Below are positions 15,848 through 25,800 of a DNA stretch of 64,000 bases, in pieces. This stretch comes from Paenibacillus baekrokdamisoli (GTDB lineage: Bacteria > Bacillota > Bacilli > Paenibacillales > Paenibacillaceae). Made by a program: the position numbers and the translations under genes. Below the pieces are notes generated by a model. It had not been told where the DNA came from. It worked only from the letters and a program-made list of their open reading frames with translations, and made no database searches. Location: assembly GCF_003945345.1 (NCBI RefSeq), contig NZ_AP019308.1, positions 5,446,501 through 5,510,500 of the forward strand, given 5' to 3'. The first letter of the stretch is position 1. Every line of letters begins with the position of its first letter.

Positions 15848-17281
15848 ATGAACCAAGCAAATCGACGGGTTAAATTGATCGCAATCATTGCAGGTCTTAC
15901 CATGGTATTCGCTCTTGCTGCCTGTGGAAGTGGAAATTCGGTTAATGAAAAACCAAACAGCAAGCCTTCGGAAGCAACGAGTGAGCAAAGCGATCCACCC
16001 AAAAGCGATGTGAAGCTGACTTTATGGCATTGGAAGGTTTCGTTCGATCCAGGTTTCAAAGCGGTAGCCGATGCGTTTAAAGAGAAAACCGGCATTACGG
16101 TCGAGACGCAAACAACAACTCCGGACGCTGCTTACAGCCAGAAACTCATTGCTTCTGCCGCTGCTTCAAGCTTGCCGGATATATGGGCGACGGATGCCTC
16201 TCCTGCCTATCGTGCATTCGATGGCAAGGCTTACGAATGGAGTGGCGAGCTAAGCAAGGATGAGGCATGGAAGAATGGGTTTCTTCCGGCAGCACTGTCC
16301 GGCATTACTGTTGCTCAGGCCAATATCGACGCATGGGCAAAGGACGATAAAGCAAGCGACTGGCAGAAAGCGACGAAACCGGGTCAAGTCTATGGCATTC
16401 CCATCGACGTAGGCGCGTTCTATATGATCTATGGAAATAAGAAGCTTGTGGAACAGGCAGGTTTGGAAGCCAAAGAGCCGGCTACGTTTGAAGAATGGGT
16501 ATCCATGATGAAAACGGTGAAGGAAAAGACGGGTACTCCAGGATTTGTGTTCAGCGGCAACGTTGGCGGCGTCTATAATGCATGGTTCCTCAATCTGATT
16601 GATTATATGAAGAATGGTGAAGAATCTTTCACGAAGTTCATGAACAGGGAAGAAAAGATGTCCGATCCAAAGCATATATGGGCGTTGAAATTCATCGAGG
16701 ATTTAACGAAGGGCGGGTTGTTGTTACCGGGTGCGGCCTCTTTGGATATCGATCCTGCGGATCAAGCATTCGCTCAAGGGAAAGCAGCATTCAGCCTGGG
16801 AGGCACATTCACCTATGCGAACCTTACCGCAATCGGGATGAATGCGGATGATGTGTTCAGCTTCAGGGTACCCGCGTTCAAGGGTTCAGTCGTACCGGAT
16901 GCGAAAGTATCCCCGTTCCCGCTTGTTCAAATGGTCGTCAATAATGAAAGCCCGAATAAGGATGCGGCAATTGAATTCGTTAAGTTCCTGACGTCGGAGG
17001 AAGGTCAGGTTCTGTACGCGAACCATGCATACGATTTACCGTCGGTGCAGATTAAAGATGGAAGCAAGCTCAATTCTTCTCTTCAAGCGATGGCCGCATC
17101 GCTTAGCAGCGAGAGCAACTGGTGGTCGGAAAATTCGGCGATCTGGCAGCAGGTGTTCAAGGAGGATTGGAAGGTTTTCAGTGCGGGAATGGTTAAGGTG
17201 ATGCTCGGAAACAGTACTGCTGAAGAAGCGGCAGCGGAATACGATAAGGCTGCAGCGGCTTATAAAAAAGAAAATCCTTAA
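15848..17281 (+). CDS. ABC importer sugar-binding lipoprotein
   Basis: A 477-aa solute-binding protein. The signal ends in a lipobox (FALAAC, Cys near residue 27) followed by a Ser/Lys/Glu-rich linker, so it is anchored to the outer face of the membrane. The mature start VKLTLWHWKVSFDPGF and the repeated MalE-like alpha/beta pattern place it in the extracellular sugar-binding family 1. GGAGGG (15831-15836) fits ATG 15848 rather than the GTG at 15836. Two permease genes follow. No ATPase is encoded. Confidence 0.92.
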   Translation: MNQANRRVKLIAIIAGLTMVFALAACGSGNSVNEKPNSKPSEATSEQSDPPKSDVKLTLWHWKVSFDPGFKAVADAFKEKTGITVETQTTTPDAAYSQKLIASAAASSLPDIWATDASPAYRAFDGKAYEWSGELSKDEAWKNGFLPAALSGITVAQANIDAWAKDDKASDWQKATKPGQVYGIPIDVGAFYMIYGNKKLVEQAGLEAKEPATFEEWVSMMKTVKEKTGTPGFVFSGNVGGVYNAWFLNLIDYMKNGEESFTKFMNREEKMSDPKHIWALKFIEDLTKGGLLLPGAASLDIDPADQAFAQGKAAFSLGGTFTYANLTAIGMNADDVFSFRVPAFKGSVVPDAKVSPFPLVQMVVNNESPNKDAAIEFVKFLTSEEGQVLYANHAYDLPSVQIKDGSKLNSSLQAMAASLSSESNWWSENSAIWQQVFKEDWKVFSAGMVKVMLGNSTAEEAAAEYDKAAAAYKKENP

Positions 17282-17308
17282 GAAATATCCATAACGCAAA
17301 TGGATCAA

Positions 17309-17342
17309 GAAGAAAAAGAGGGGGGACGCCCCTTCTTTTCTG
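17309..17342 (+). terminator. Intercistronic hairpin between binding protein and permease genes
   Basis: AGAAAAAGAGGGG pairs imperfectly with CCCCTTCTTTTCT around GGACG, ending in a T-rich run. Its position suggests partial termination, giving more binding protein than permease. Similar hairpins follow the binding-protein genes at 43896 and 59353. Confidence 0.55.
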
Positions 17343-17363
17343 TCTTGCGGATAGGAGGAACGG

Positions 17364-18302
17364 ATGAATTTTCGAAAAGCCGCAAGGCGGGAAGCACTTG
17401 CAGGGTATTTACTGATTGCACCGGCAGTTGGTTTGTTTATCGTCATTGGTTTGTTTACGGTTCTTTTTTCAATTGTGCTTTCCTTCTTTAGTCTGCCGCA
17501 GGGTCAGTTAATCTGGAACGCCAAATTTGCCGGATTGGATAATTTCAAGGATTTTTTGTTAGGCGGGAACTACATTCTATCGGGATTTTTTAGGCAGGCT
17601 CTTGTTAATAATTTGTGGATTGCTTTTGCCATGGTAGTTATTGTCATTCCGCTGGCGCTTTTTATTGCAGTGTTGTTGGAGAGAGCCGTCAGGGGCGTGC
17701 GTTTGTTTCGTACGATATTCCTTCTGCCCATGGTCACCTCCTCGGTAGCGATCTATTACGTCTGGCAAGGCTTGTATGATCCAACAGGCTCAATCAACCA
17801 ATTGTTGGGATCCATCGGTCTTGATTCATGGAGAGCGGAGAACGGCTGGATCGGGGAAATTCACACGGCTTTACCGGCAATTATCATTGCCATCGTGTGG
17901 GGGGCGCTTCCGCATAGCCTGATCCTGTTTTTTGCGGGATTGCAAGGCGTGGACACACACTTATATGAAGCTGCTGAGATTGACGGCGCTAACGCTTGGC
18001 AGAAGCTGACTCGAATTACTTGGCCGATTTTGAAACCGATTACGGTTATTGTGGTCATCATGAATCTAAACGTGGCGCTGCAAGTATTCGATCAGATCTG
18101 GATTATGACCAAAGGCGGACCGGCGGGCGCAACGCAAGTCGTTAATGTGCTCGTGTATCAACAAGCATTTTTTCAGGATGGGGATATGGGCGTCGCGAAC
18201 GCAATGGGCTGGACGATGTTCATGCTGACGTTTGTGTTGTCTTTGCTTAGCTTGAAGTTATTCCGGGATAAGAGCGGGGGGAATCGCATTGATCAGAGCT
18301 AA
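17364..18302 (+). CDS. ABC sugar importer permease (MalF-like)
   Basis: A 312-aa membrane protein with about six hydrophobic segments. The EAA loop is YEAAEIDGANAWQKLTRITWPILKP split around residues 205-230, the contact site for the ATPase. GGAGGA stands before ATG 17364. It overlaps the next permease by 14 bp. The pair would form the channel for the binding protein at 15848 and must borrow an ATPase such as MsmX from elsewhere. Confidence 0.93.
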   Translation: MNFRKAARREALAGYLLIAPAVGLFIVIGLFTVLFSIVLSFFSLPQGQLIWNAKFAGLDNFKDFLLGGNYILSGFFRQALVNNLWIAFAMVVIVIPLALFIAVLLERAVRGVRLFRTIFLLPMVTSSVAIYYVWQGLYDPTGSINQLLGSIGLDSWRAENGWIGEIHTALPAIIIAIVWGALPHSLILFFAGLQGVDTHLYEAAEIDGANAWQKLTRITWPILKPITVIVVIMNLNVALQVFDQIWIMTKGGPAGATQVVNVLVYQQAFFQDGDMGVANAMGWTMFMLTFVLSLLSLKLFRDKSGGNRIDQS

Positions 18303-19113
18303 GACGGCCGCTGTTTATAGCATCCTCCTGCTGTGGAGTGCCTTGTGTCTATATCCTTTATTGTGGATGGTCGGGGCTTCGCTGAAAGCTCCGATGGATG
18401 TCATGAGTACTTTCTCTCTGTTTCCGGTAGGAAGATGGCATTGGGAAACCTTTGTGGATGTGTGGAACCGGTTGAATTTCTTTTCCTATTTCTGGAATAG
18501 TGTCTTTGTGACGCTCTCAACGCTGATCGGCATTAACGTGCTTTATTCCATGGCGGCCTTTGCCTTTGCAAAGCTGCGTTTTCCAGGAAATAATGCTCTG
18601 TTTGTCCTCTTTCTTGGGATGATGTTCGTCCCTGGAATTACGGTTATGGTGCCGCTCTATTTGACCGAAAATTACCTTGGCATTCTTAATACGTATATTG
18701 GCTTGATTATGCCCTCCATTAATGGTGCGGCGCCAATGGCGATTTTCTTGTTCCGCAATTATTTTCGCAGCATTCCGCATGAATTGTTTGAATCGGCCAA
18801 GATGGAGGGAACGGGCATCATGCGCACCTTGTTCCAGATCTACCTTCCTCTCTCGGTCCCGATCCTTGCGACGCTTACCGCGATTAATTTTCTAGGCTCA
18901 TGGAACAGCTTGATTCTTCCGATGGTCATACTCAGCGATCAAAGCTTGTTTACACTGCCGATCGGGGTGATGCTGCTGGATTCCGGCGTATTCCGGCAAT
19001 GGAACGTCCTGATGGCTGGGTCGTTAATCTCGATCGTTCCGATTCTGCTTTGTTTCGGCTTTTTGCAGAAATATTACATTAAAGGGCTGTCCGCCGGGGC
19101 AGTTAAAGCGTAA
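18289..19113 (+). CDS. ABC sugar importer permease (MalG-like)
   Basis: A 274-aa membrane protein, usual length for MalG relatives, with six hydrophobic segments. The EAA loop is HELFESAKMEGTGIMRTLFQ. The C-terminus YYIKGLSAGAVKA is typical of the family. It starts with TTG (18289) behind GCGGGGGGAA, inside the end of the preceding permease gene, so translation is coupled. Confidence 0.93.
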   Translation: MIRAKTAAVYSILLLWSALCLYPLLWMVGASLKAPMDVMSTFSLFPVGRWHWETFVDVWNRLNFFSYFWNSVFVTLSTLIGINVLYSMAAFAFAKLRFPGNNALFVLFLGMMFVPGITVMVPLYLTENYLGILNTYIGLIMPSINGAAPMAIFLFRNYFRSIPHELFESAKMEGTGIMRTLFQIYLPLSVPILATLTAINFLGSWNSLILPMVILSDQSLFTLPIGVMLLDSGVFRQWNVLMAGSLISIVPILLCFGFLQKYYIKGLSAGAVKA

Positions 19114-19154
19114 AAGGATAATAACCTTGGAATTCCAATAGGTGGATAAGAAAG

Positions 19155-20087
19155 GTGAATGCCTTGAAAAAAGTAACGATAAGCAATTTTAATTTTCACT
19201 ATGGGGTCGTGGAGACGGGGGCTGACGCGGAGGCATGCATTCAGCAAATCGAGCGTTACCTCGCGCAGCGGATTGGGCAGGTGCTGCCGGATCAGCCCGA
19301 TTTGATTGTGCTTCCCGAGTGCTGTGATATGCCCTCTGGAATAGCCGAGGATGCCTTACAGAACTACTATCGTGTACGGGGCAATCGAATACGGGATAGC
19401 TTGTCTTTACTAGCAAAGCAGAACAGCTGCTATATCGCCTACCCGTCTATTCGGCTTGATTCGGATGACAAGTGGTGGAATTCCGTTCAGCTGCTGGATC
19501 GGAACGGTAATGTGGCGGGCGTCTATAACAAGAATCATCCTGTTATTATCGAGATCGAGGAAAACCAAATCGAATGCGGAAGAGAAGCGCCTGTTATCGA
19601 ATGCGATTTTGGCCGTGTCGGCTTTGCCATATGCTTCGATCTGAATTTCGATGAACTGAGATTGAAATATGTCCGCGATAAGATGGATTTAATCTTGTTT
19701 CCATCGATGTTTCACGGTGGATTCATGCAGCAATACTGGGCTTATTCCTGCCGAGCTCACTTCGTAGGGGCGATTGCGGGGGGACTGCCAAGCTCGATTG
19801 TTTCTCCTGTAGGACAAGCGGTGAGTACGACGTCCAGTTACTATGATTTCGTGAGTACGACGATTAATTTGGATTGCGCCGTTGTGCATCTGGATTATAA
19901 CAGAAGCCGGCTTGAAGCATTAAGGCAGAAGTACGGCAAGAAAGTAAGGGTTACAGACCCTGGTTACCTGGGCTCCGTACTTCTATCCAGCGAGACAGAG
20001 GAGTTCTCAGTAGAAGATATTATTCGCGAGTTTGAAATAGAGAGATTGGACGATTATATGGCACGTTCCAGATTGCATCAAAAATAA
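19155..20087 (+). CDS. Carbon-nitrogen hydrolase (nitrilase superfamily)
   Basis: A 310-aa hydrolase. The catalytic triad of the superfamily is visible: Glu in IVLPECCDM, Lys in YNKNHPV and Cys in GFAICFDLNFDE. Members split amide or carbamoyl C-N bonds; the substrate here is not evident. It lies 41 bp after the permeases and before another oxidoreductase, suggesting action on the imported compound, which may then carry an amide. Start: GTG 19155 behind AGGTGG, or TTG 19164 behind AAAGGTG; both are plausible. Confidence 0.88.
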   Translation: MNALKKVTISNFNFHYGVVETGADAEACIQQIERYLAQRIGQVLPDQPDLIVLPECCDMPSGIAEDALQNYYRVRGNRIRDSLSLLAKQNSCYIAYPSIRLDSDDKWWNSVQLLDRNGNVAGVYNKNHPVIIEIEENQIECGREAPVIECDFGRVGFAICFDLNFDELRLKYVRDKMDLILFPSMFHGGFMQQYWAYSCRAHFVGAIAGGLPSSIVSPVGQAVSTTSSYYDFVSTTINLDCAVVHLDYNRSRLEALRQKYGKKVRVTDPGYLGSVLLSSETEEFSVEDIIREFEIERLDDYMARSRLHQK

Positions 20088-20161
20088 TAAGGCACTTCAA
20101 CGCAAAGAGTTCGCCAGCTGCTTATCGCAAATTAAAATTAAATGTAATGGAGATGACCCTA

Positions 20162-21151
20162 TTGAGCTCATTTAAGGTTGGAATTATTGGTTGCGGCGCA
20201 TTGGGCAGGACGCATGCAGAGTGCATCAAAGAGTTGGAGCATATGGAGACGATCTCTTATTGTGACGTCCATAAGCCAAGCGCGCAGAAGCTGCTGGAGC
20301 AATTCGGCGGTAAGCTGGCAACGACGGATGTAGAAGAACTATTCAAAGATACAGAAATTGATGTTATCTATGTCACTACTCAACACGATACACATGCGGA
20401 TTTATGTATTCGTGCTTTGCAAGCGGGCAAGCATGTTCTGGTGGAGAAGCCGATGGCCATGACGGTGGAGGATTGTGCCCGAATCGGCGAGGTGGTACAA
20501 GCGACTGGAAAGAAGCTGTTTACGGCGTACAAAATGCGGTATTACAACATGCTCTGGAAAGCAAAGGAATTGATTCCGCAGCCGATTATGGTCGTTATGC
20601 AAATGATGGATAGCCGTTGGGGAGAAGGGATATGGCCTAATGATCCAGTAAAGGGTGGAGGAAATGTCTTAAGCCAAGGCTGCCATTCAACCGACGTGCT
20701 GCGTTTTGTAGCCGGAGGTAATCCAATAGAGGTATATGCGGCAGGTGGGAATTATTATCAGCAAAGCGGAGTTATCGACAATCTCACAGCGGTATTCCGC
20801 TTTAACAACGGTGCGGCAGGCACGCTCATTCAAGGAGATTGCAGCTGCCCTCCGGTTACGAGCAAATTTTTCATGCAGCTGTTTGCCGAGCATAAGTCCA
20901 TTACGATCTCCGATCGACTGACCACGTTAACGTATGCAGAAGATGGTAAAGAGACAGTCGTCTATCGGGGTTCTGAATCCGGATTTCTGGAAGAGAACCG
21001 CGCGTTCGAGAAGTGTTTAGTCGATGATACACCTCCACCAATCGATCATATTGACGGTTTGTATTCCACACTGATGATTTTGCAAGCTATTGAATCTTTG
21101 AAAAGCGGGAAGCCGGAGAAAATCGAAGAGATCGTTGAGCGATATGTCTAA
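20162..21151 (+). CDS. Gfo/Idh/MocA family oxidoreductase
   Basis: A 329-aa NAD(P)-dependent dehydrogenase. VGIIGCGALGRTH is the dinucleotide loop, HVLVEKPMAMT the EKP segment, and SQGCHSTDVLRFV the region with the conserved His. TTG 20162 is chosen because TGGAG ends 9 bp before it; the in-frame ATG at 20147 has no ribosome site. It is the last gene of the importer operon. Confidence 0.88.
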   Translation: MSSFKVGIIGCGALGRTHAECIKELEHMETISYCDVHKPSAQKLLEQFGGKLATTDVEELFKDTEIDVIYVTTQHDTHADLCIRALQAGKHVLVEKPMAMTVEDCARIGEVVQATGKKLFTAYKMRYYNMLWKAKELIPQPIMVVMQMMDSRWGEGIWPNDPVKGGGNVLSQGCHSTDVLRFVAGGNPIEVYAAGGNYYQQSGVIDNLTAVFRFNNGAAGTLIQGDCSCPPVTSKFFMQLFAEHKSITISDRLTTLTYAEDGKETVVYRGSESGFLEENRAFEKCLVDDTPPPIDHIDGLYSTLMILQAIESLKSGKPEKIEEIVERYV

Positions 21152-21211
21152 TCAGGTGAATGGTGCTGCGAGAACCTAACGCAGAGGTGGAGTGCTAGAG
21201 CTACTTGGAAA

Positions 21212-21238
21212 AAGCCGGATTGAAGGAACATCCGGCTT
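21212..21238 (+). terminator. Hairpin after the importer operon
   Basis: AAGCCGGAT (21212-21220), 9-nt loop, ATCCGGCTT (21230-21238): a perfect 9-bp stem. The following TATATAAG is only weakly T-rich. Confidence 0.5.
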
Positions 21239-21290
21239 ATATAAGCATGCCCAATTAGAGTAAATTTTACTGCGAAAATACAACACGATT

Positions 21291-21345
21291 GTGCAAAAAA
21301 AACGGATCGTCTGATAAATATCATTCGCAGGGCAGACCGTATGAT
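21291..21345 (+). promoter_or_regulatory. Shared activator-type promoter element, copy B
   Basis: GTGCAAAAAAAACGGA at 21291, TGATAAA at 21312 (+21) and TATGAT at 21340 (+49). Identical parts and spacing to copy A at 15622. It should control the oxidoreductase at 21389, probably together with the importer. Confidence 0.6.
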
Positions 21346-21388
21346 AAGGATATGAAAGACAATTTTAAGCAGAGTGGGAGAGAGCTCA

Positions 21389-22438
21389 ATGACTAAATTA
21401 CGTATGGGAATTATCGGCTGCGGCAGTATGACCGCGGAAGCGCATCTTAACGGACTTCTGGAGCTGACGGAAGTTATGGATGTCACTGCTGTATGTGATA
21501 TTGATATGAAGCAGGCAAACCTATTACAAGCTAAACTGCCTAACGCGATCGCAGTAACGGATTATCACGATTTACTTGATCATGTGGATGCCGTATTAAT
21601 TGCATTGCCCCATGATTTGCATTATGAGGTCGGAGTCGGTTGTCTTGAAGCAGGCAAACATGTTCTTATGGAGAAGCCGCTGGCGAATACGGAGGAAGAG
21701 TGTGAGGAACTGATCCGAATATCCAATGAACGGAATCTTACTCTCATGACGGCGTACCCCGTCCGGTTCTGGCCGATTGTACAAAAGATGAAGGAACTGA
21801 TCGATGCCAAAGCTTACGGAGATGTGTTCCAAATGTCGGTTTGGACTGAACAGCTAACCCATCCCCCACAAGGGCATTGGGCTACCTCGGCCAAGAGATT
21901 GGGAGGCGGGCAATTTTTCAGCCATGGCTGTCATTACGTGGATTTGATGCTCTGGTTCCTGGGTAAGCCGATTAAAGGTACTCACTTTGGTACCAATTTA
22001 GGCACGCCTTGGATGGAGCGGGAGGGCACAAGCAATGTCGTCATTGAATTCGAGAACGGTGTTCTCGGCTATCATATGGGGACATGGGGAGCCCGTGGCA
22101 GTCGCTTGGGATACAGCATTCATATCCACTGCACCGAAGGAATGCTGGAATATAACCGTGCGGAAGGCAAGCTGTATCTGCATTCGCAAATGCAAGAGGA
22201 ACGGGCGACAACAGATACGTCTTCTGATGTGACAATCCTGATGGAAGAGAAGGAAGCGGGCAAGCAAACGCAGTTCGAGATTATGCATTTTATCGAATGT
22301 ATCCGCGATCGAAAATTGCCTTTGACTAATGGCGACATAAGTCTGCAAGGTCTGAAAGTGATCTGGAAATTGTATGATGCCGAGAACGCCAGCACATTAG
22401 CTGATTTAAGGGGACTTGGTTTAAGCGAGATTCATTGA
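21389..22438 (+). CDS. Gfo/Idh/MocA family oxidoreductase
   Basis: A 349-aa NAD(P)-dependent dehydrogenase, a close paralogue of the protein at 3205-4290. MGIIGCGSMTAEAH is the cofactor loop, HVLMEKPLANTEEE the EKP segment and FFSHGCHYVDLML the catalytic-region His. GGGAGAG precedes ATG 21389 by about 7 bp; a GTG at 21374 is too early. It has its own promoter with the element shared with the importer operon, so it probably belongs to the same regulon. Confidence 0.9.
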   Translation: MTKLRMGIIGCGSMTAEAHLNGLLELTEVMDVTAVCDIDMKQANLLQAKLPNAIAVTDYHDLLDHVDAVLIALPHDLHYEVGVGCLEAGKHVLMEKPLANTEEECEELIRISNERNLTLMTAYPVRFWPIVQKMKELIDAKAYGDVFQMSVWTEQLTHPPQGHWATSAKRLGGGQFFSHGCHYVDLMLWFLGKPIKGTHFGTNLGTPWMEREGTSNVVIEFENGVLGYHMGTWGARGSRLGYSIHIHCTEGMLEYNRAEGKLYLHSQMQEERATTDTSSDVTILMEEKEAGKQTQFEIMHFIECIRDRKLPLTNGDISLQGLKVIWKLYDAENASTLADLRGLGLSEIH

Positions 22439-22475
22439 GCTGGGTGGATCTACTCAAATTTACTGGCAGCCTCTA

Positions 22476-22496
22476 TAACAGGAGCTTTTCCTGTTA
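22476..22496 (+). terminator. Hairpin after the oxidoreductase gene
   Basis: TAACAGGA, loop GCTTT, TCCTGTTA: perfect 8-bp stem starting 38 bp after the stop codon. The following ATCTTGCTG is only mildly T-rich. Confidence 0.45.
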
Positions 22497-22504
22497 ATCT
22501 TGCT

Positions 22505-22580
22505 GAGCGGACTGTGGAACCGCTATTCAGATCGAAACACGACTCCAAACAAGTTCAGCGGACACAGGATCCGCTATCAA
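22505..22580. repeat. Two GCGGA...TCCGC palindromic units 51 bp apart
   Basis: GAGCGGACTGTGGAACCGCT (from 22505) and CAGCGGACACAGGATCCGCT (from 22556) are near copies, each with GCGGA and TCCGC or ACCGC arms. An inverted partial copy, TGTCCGCTCAG, lies at 22681. A small GAGGGC-TTAC-GCCCTC hairpin lies at 22753-22768. The 451-bp gap between 22439 and 22889 holds these, two terminator-like hairpins and nothing coding. Probably a dispersed palindromic element. Confidence 0.45.
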
Positions 22581-22841
22581 CTAAAATGCAGCTGATTTCA
22601 GATGATTTGCTGGAGAATAGCGTCTTCTCTGTCCTTTAATCCACCTACATGCAGTGATTGGACTGAAATAAGAGCTCTCCTGTCCGCTCAGCATCTGATT
22701 ACCTTCGACAGTAACCACCAGTTTTGGTGTAGAGACTTAGGACAAGTAAAAAGAGGGCTTACGCCCTCCAATAAAGTTTAGTTTTCTACTCTACTCAGAA
22801 AGTATAAAATTCGCCTATCCTTTTCTGATATTTTTGTGGAG

Positions 22842-22881
22842 GAAACTTGCGTCGCTGCCAGAGGGCAGCGACGCAAGTTTC
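22842..22881. terminator. Long perfect hairpin, probable terminator of the leftward secreted-protein gene
   Basis: GAAACTTGCGTCGCTGCC (22842-22859), loop AGAG, GGCAGCGACGCAAGTTTC (22864-22881). An 18-bp perfect stem starting 8 bp past the stop of the leftward gene. A T run is weak on both sides, so it may act in either direction. Confidence 0.65.
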
Positions 22882-22889
22882 TTCTTAAA

Positions 22890-25800
22890 TTAATAAATTG
22901 CTGCCGCGAATTGATTGCGAATGACATTAACGACGGCTTTAATATCGTCATGCTTGGCTGTGTCCGTTATCCACAGATCGATGTTCAGGAGCAATTGGCT
23001 ATCGATTTGCGCGACAGCGCCGCTAAAATCCCCGCTTGATGCTTTAGTTATTACCTGCCCGATCGCAGCTGACAGATTTGAGCGTCGCGTTGCCGGCGTT
23101 GCGTCGAAAGCGGTGTCCGGAATGTCCGATAACACTTCATTTAACGCCTGAGGATCTTTATAACCGGATTCTGTCAGCGCGTTCAGCATGAAATACATAA
23201 AGGCTGTTCCTGAGCGGGTATCGTTCAGGAAAGATCCGTCCACATTTTGCAAGGCGAGCTTAGAATTAATGTATGTGAGCAAATTATCAGTGAAATCAAG
23301 ATTAGCCACCGCAGCAAGTTCCTTCTTCAGCACCGGGAAATCCGCGTATCGGTTACCCAGATCTCCTAGTACCTTCAGCAGCATATCTTCGACATCGCTA
23401 TTTCCGTGCAGCTTATTATAGCTGGCCAAGTCTAGGGATTGGACGAAATTGTAGGCGGCTGGCGTTTCACCGATTAATCTCCACCCATAAGGCCAACTGC
23501 CGGAATCATATTGAACAGCTTTCAAATTGTTGATTAATCCGTTCATATAGGGCACTAAGTCGGCATCTGAAGTCAAGTTGTACATCAGGCCGAAGATGTT
23601 CAGAGCCGTTGCGTCTACATTGTATATTTCAATGGCCGGCCCGGTGACTCCGTTAATCGTAATATCAAGCATGTCGTAGTAGGGAACCGTGCCCCGAGTA
23701 TGAGCGGTATCGAGCCAGACGTACTTGGTGCCGGGATTCGTCAGCATGTAGTCTTTGCCCTTCTCTAGCGCATCCAGATACTCCGGTTTGCCGAAACGCA
23801 AGTAAGCCTCATATAAACCGAGCATCGCTTGCTGGGTGTTGACGGCATTCGTCTCCGTTTTTGGACGAAGTGCGCCAAAGCTTGTATAATCCCACGGCAG
23901 TACCCAACCTCCATTTGCCTGCTGGGTATTTAATAATTGTTCGGCCGCAAGATGAGCTTTGTCCAAATAATCCGAATTGCGGGTGATGTCATACATTGCA
24001 GCGTAGATCCGGTATATGCTTGTAATACTGTTCGTGTCTGCATCCTGCGGATCGGTTGGCCAGAATCCATGGTAAGTTTTCCAAACCGACCCGGACAACA
24101 GCGTATCTAGGTGGCTGTCGAAATGCCCGGCGCTGCTTAGAATGGTTTGACCAACTCCCCAAACCGTGGAGTCTTGGAGAGTGCCATATCCGCGGTTAAG
24201 CAATTTGTAGAGGATCGTGGAGTTACTTTTCTTCTCGTGTAGGGCTACAGGGGTTATCAGTGCCCCGGCTTCAGCCGTGAACGTTCCTGAAATCTCGATT
24301 GTACCCTCACCATAATTGTTAAGCGCGATAGTGCTGGAGGCGGCATCGAATGTGAGATCTCCAGCAAGCGTATAGCTGTAGGAAGAGGCACCATCAGATA
24401 ATTGGGAGCTGCTTGTGATAGCCAGTGTTTTGCCGAGCAATGAAAAGGTGTCCAGCAGCGATCGCGTGTTTCCGGAATTCTTGACCTTCAGTGACAGCGT
24501 ATCATGTACCGTTCCTTTAAATAGACCGGAAAGTGGCAGGATGACGGGACTAGGCTGTTCCGTAAGCTTTGTGATTCGGGCGTTGTCGAACCATACGTCC
24601 CCCGAACCGAAATCCAGGAAGGGCCTGATAGCGACATAGGACGCATTGTCTGGCAGCTTCAGATTAACCGTAATTTCCTGCCAATCGTGGGTGCCCGGTG
24701 AGCCGGCGAAACGTCGATTATCAATGACCTGATGGCTGGAGTTATAAACGCCGAGCTCGAATCCAACGAATTGGGCCGATACGGAAGAAGTTTTGTGCTC
24801 GATGGAAAAGCGATAGAAGGAGCCGCCATTGATGGGAACCGACCACTGGTTAACGGCTGCGCGGCTGCTAGCGTTAACTCCAGACAAGCGGACCGAACCG
24901 GCTCCTTCGCGGAAAACGGAGGTCGAGACAGCGGCTGTTCCGCCGTCCAGAAGCGTATAATCCCATCCGTCCGGTATAGAATCGGAGTTGGTATCTCGCT
25001 CCAGAGATCCGTTCAGTAATAGGTTACTGTTAACAAGGGACACTGCTTCAGCTGCATCAAACCATGCGTTTCCACTTGCATAATCGAGCACCATTCGGAA
25101 TGAAAAAAAAGCTGTATCTGCCGGTGCTTTCTTAGACAAACTCACTTGCTCCCAATCATGCGTGCCGGAATTGGCAGGCTGGCGTGCGGACTGCAGGAGC
25201 TGATGGCCTTCATCGTAGAATGCGATTTCCAATCCGACAAAACCATTGCCGCTCGCAAGTGTCACTCCATTGGTTTTGAGCTTGGCTTGAAATTGGTATT
25301 CTTTATATTCCTGAGCGGGCAAATACCATTGGGAAGCGAATGAACGGCTTGAAGTGGATGAACCCTGAAGCCGCACCGACTTTTGCCCCTGATATTTTTC
25401 CGCCGTTACCAGAGAGCCCGATCCACCGGAGGCCACGGAATAATCATACCCATCTGGAACGGAATTGTTATCGATATCCGTTTCCATGTTGCCATTAAGT
25501 AATAAATTTTGCTCATCTGCAACGAACGAGGCTACAGAATCGGCCCAAAGGTCTCCACTGCCAAAATCGAGTGCAACCCGGAAGGCATAGGACACCGTAC
25601 CAGGTGGCGAAATCCATGAGGTTTCTACTTTCTGCCAATCATGTGTGCCCTGAGTGACAGAAGTTCGGACCGAAGCAAGTGATTGGTGGGAGCTGTTGTA
25701 GAAGACAAGCTCGAGACCGGCAAATCCGGCAGTCACATTATTTGTTTTGATCCATGAGGACATCGTATATCTGGTATTTTCTACTGCGGGTACGTACCAT

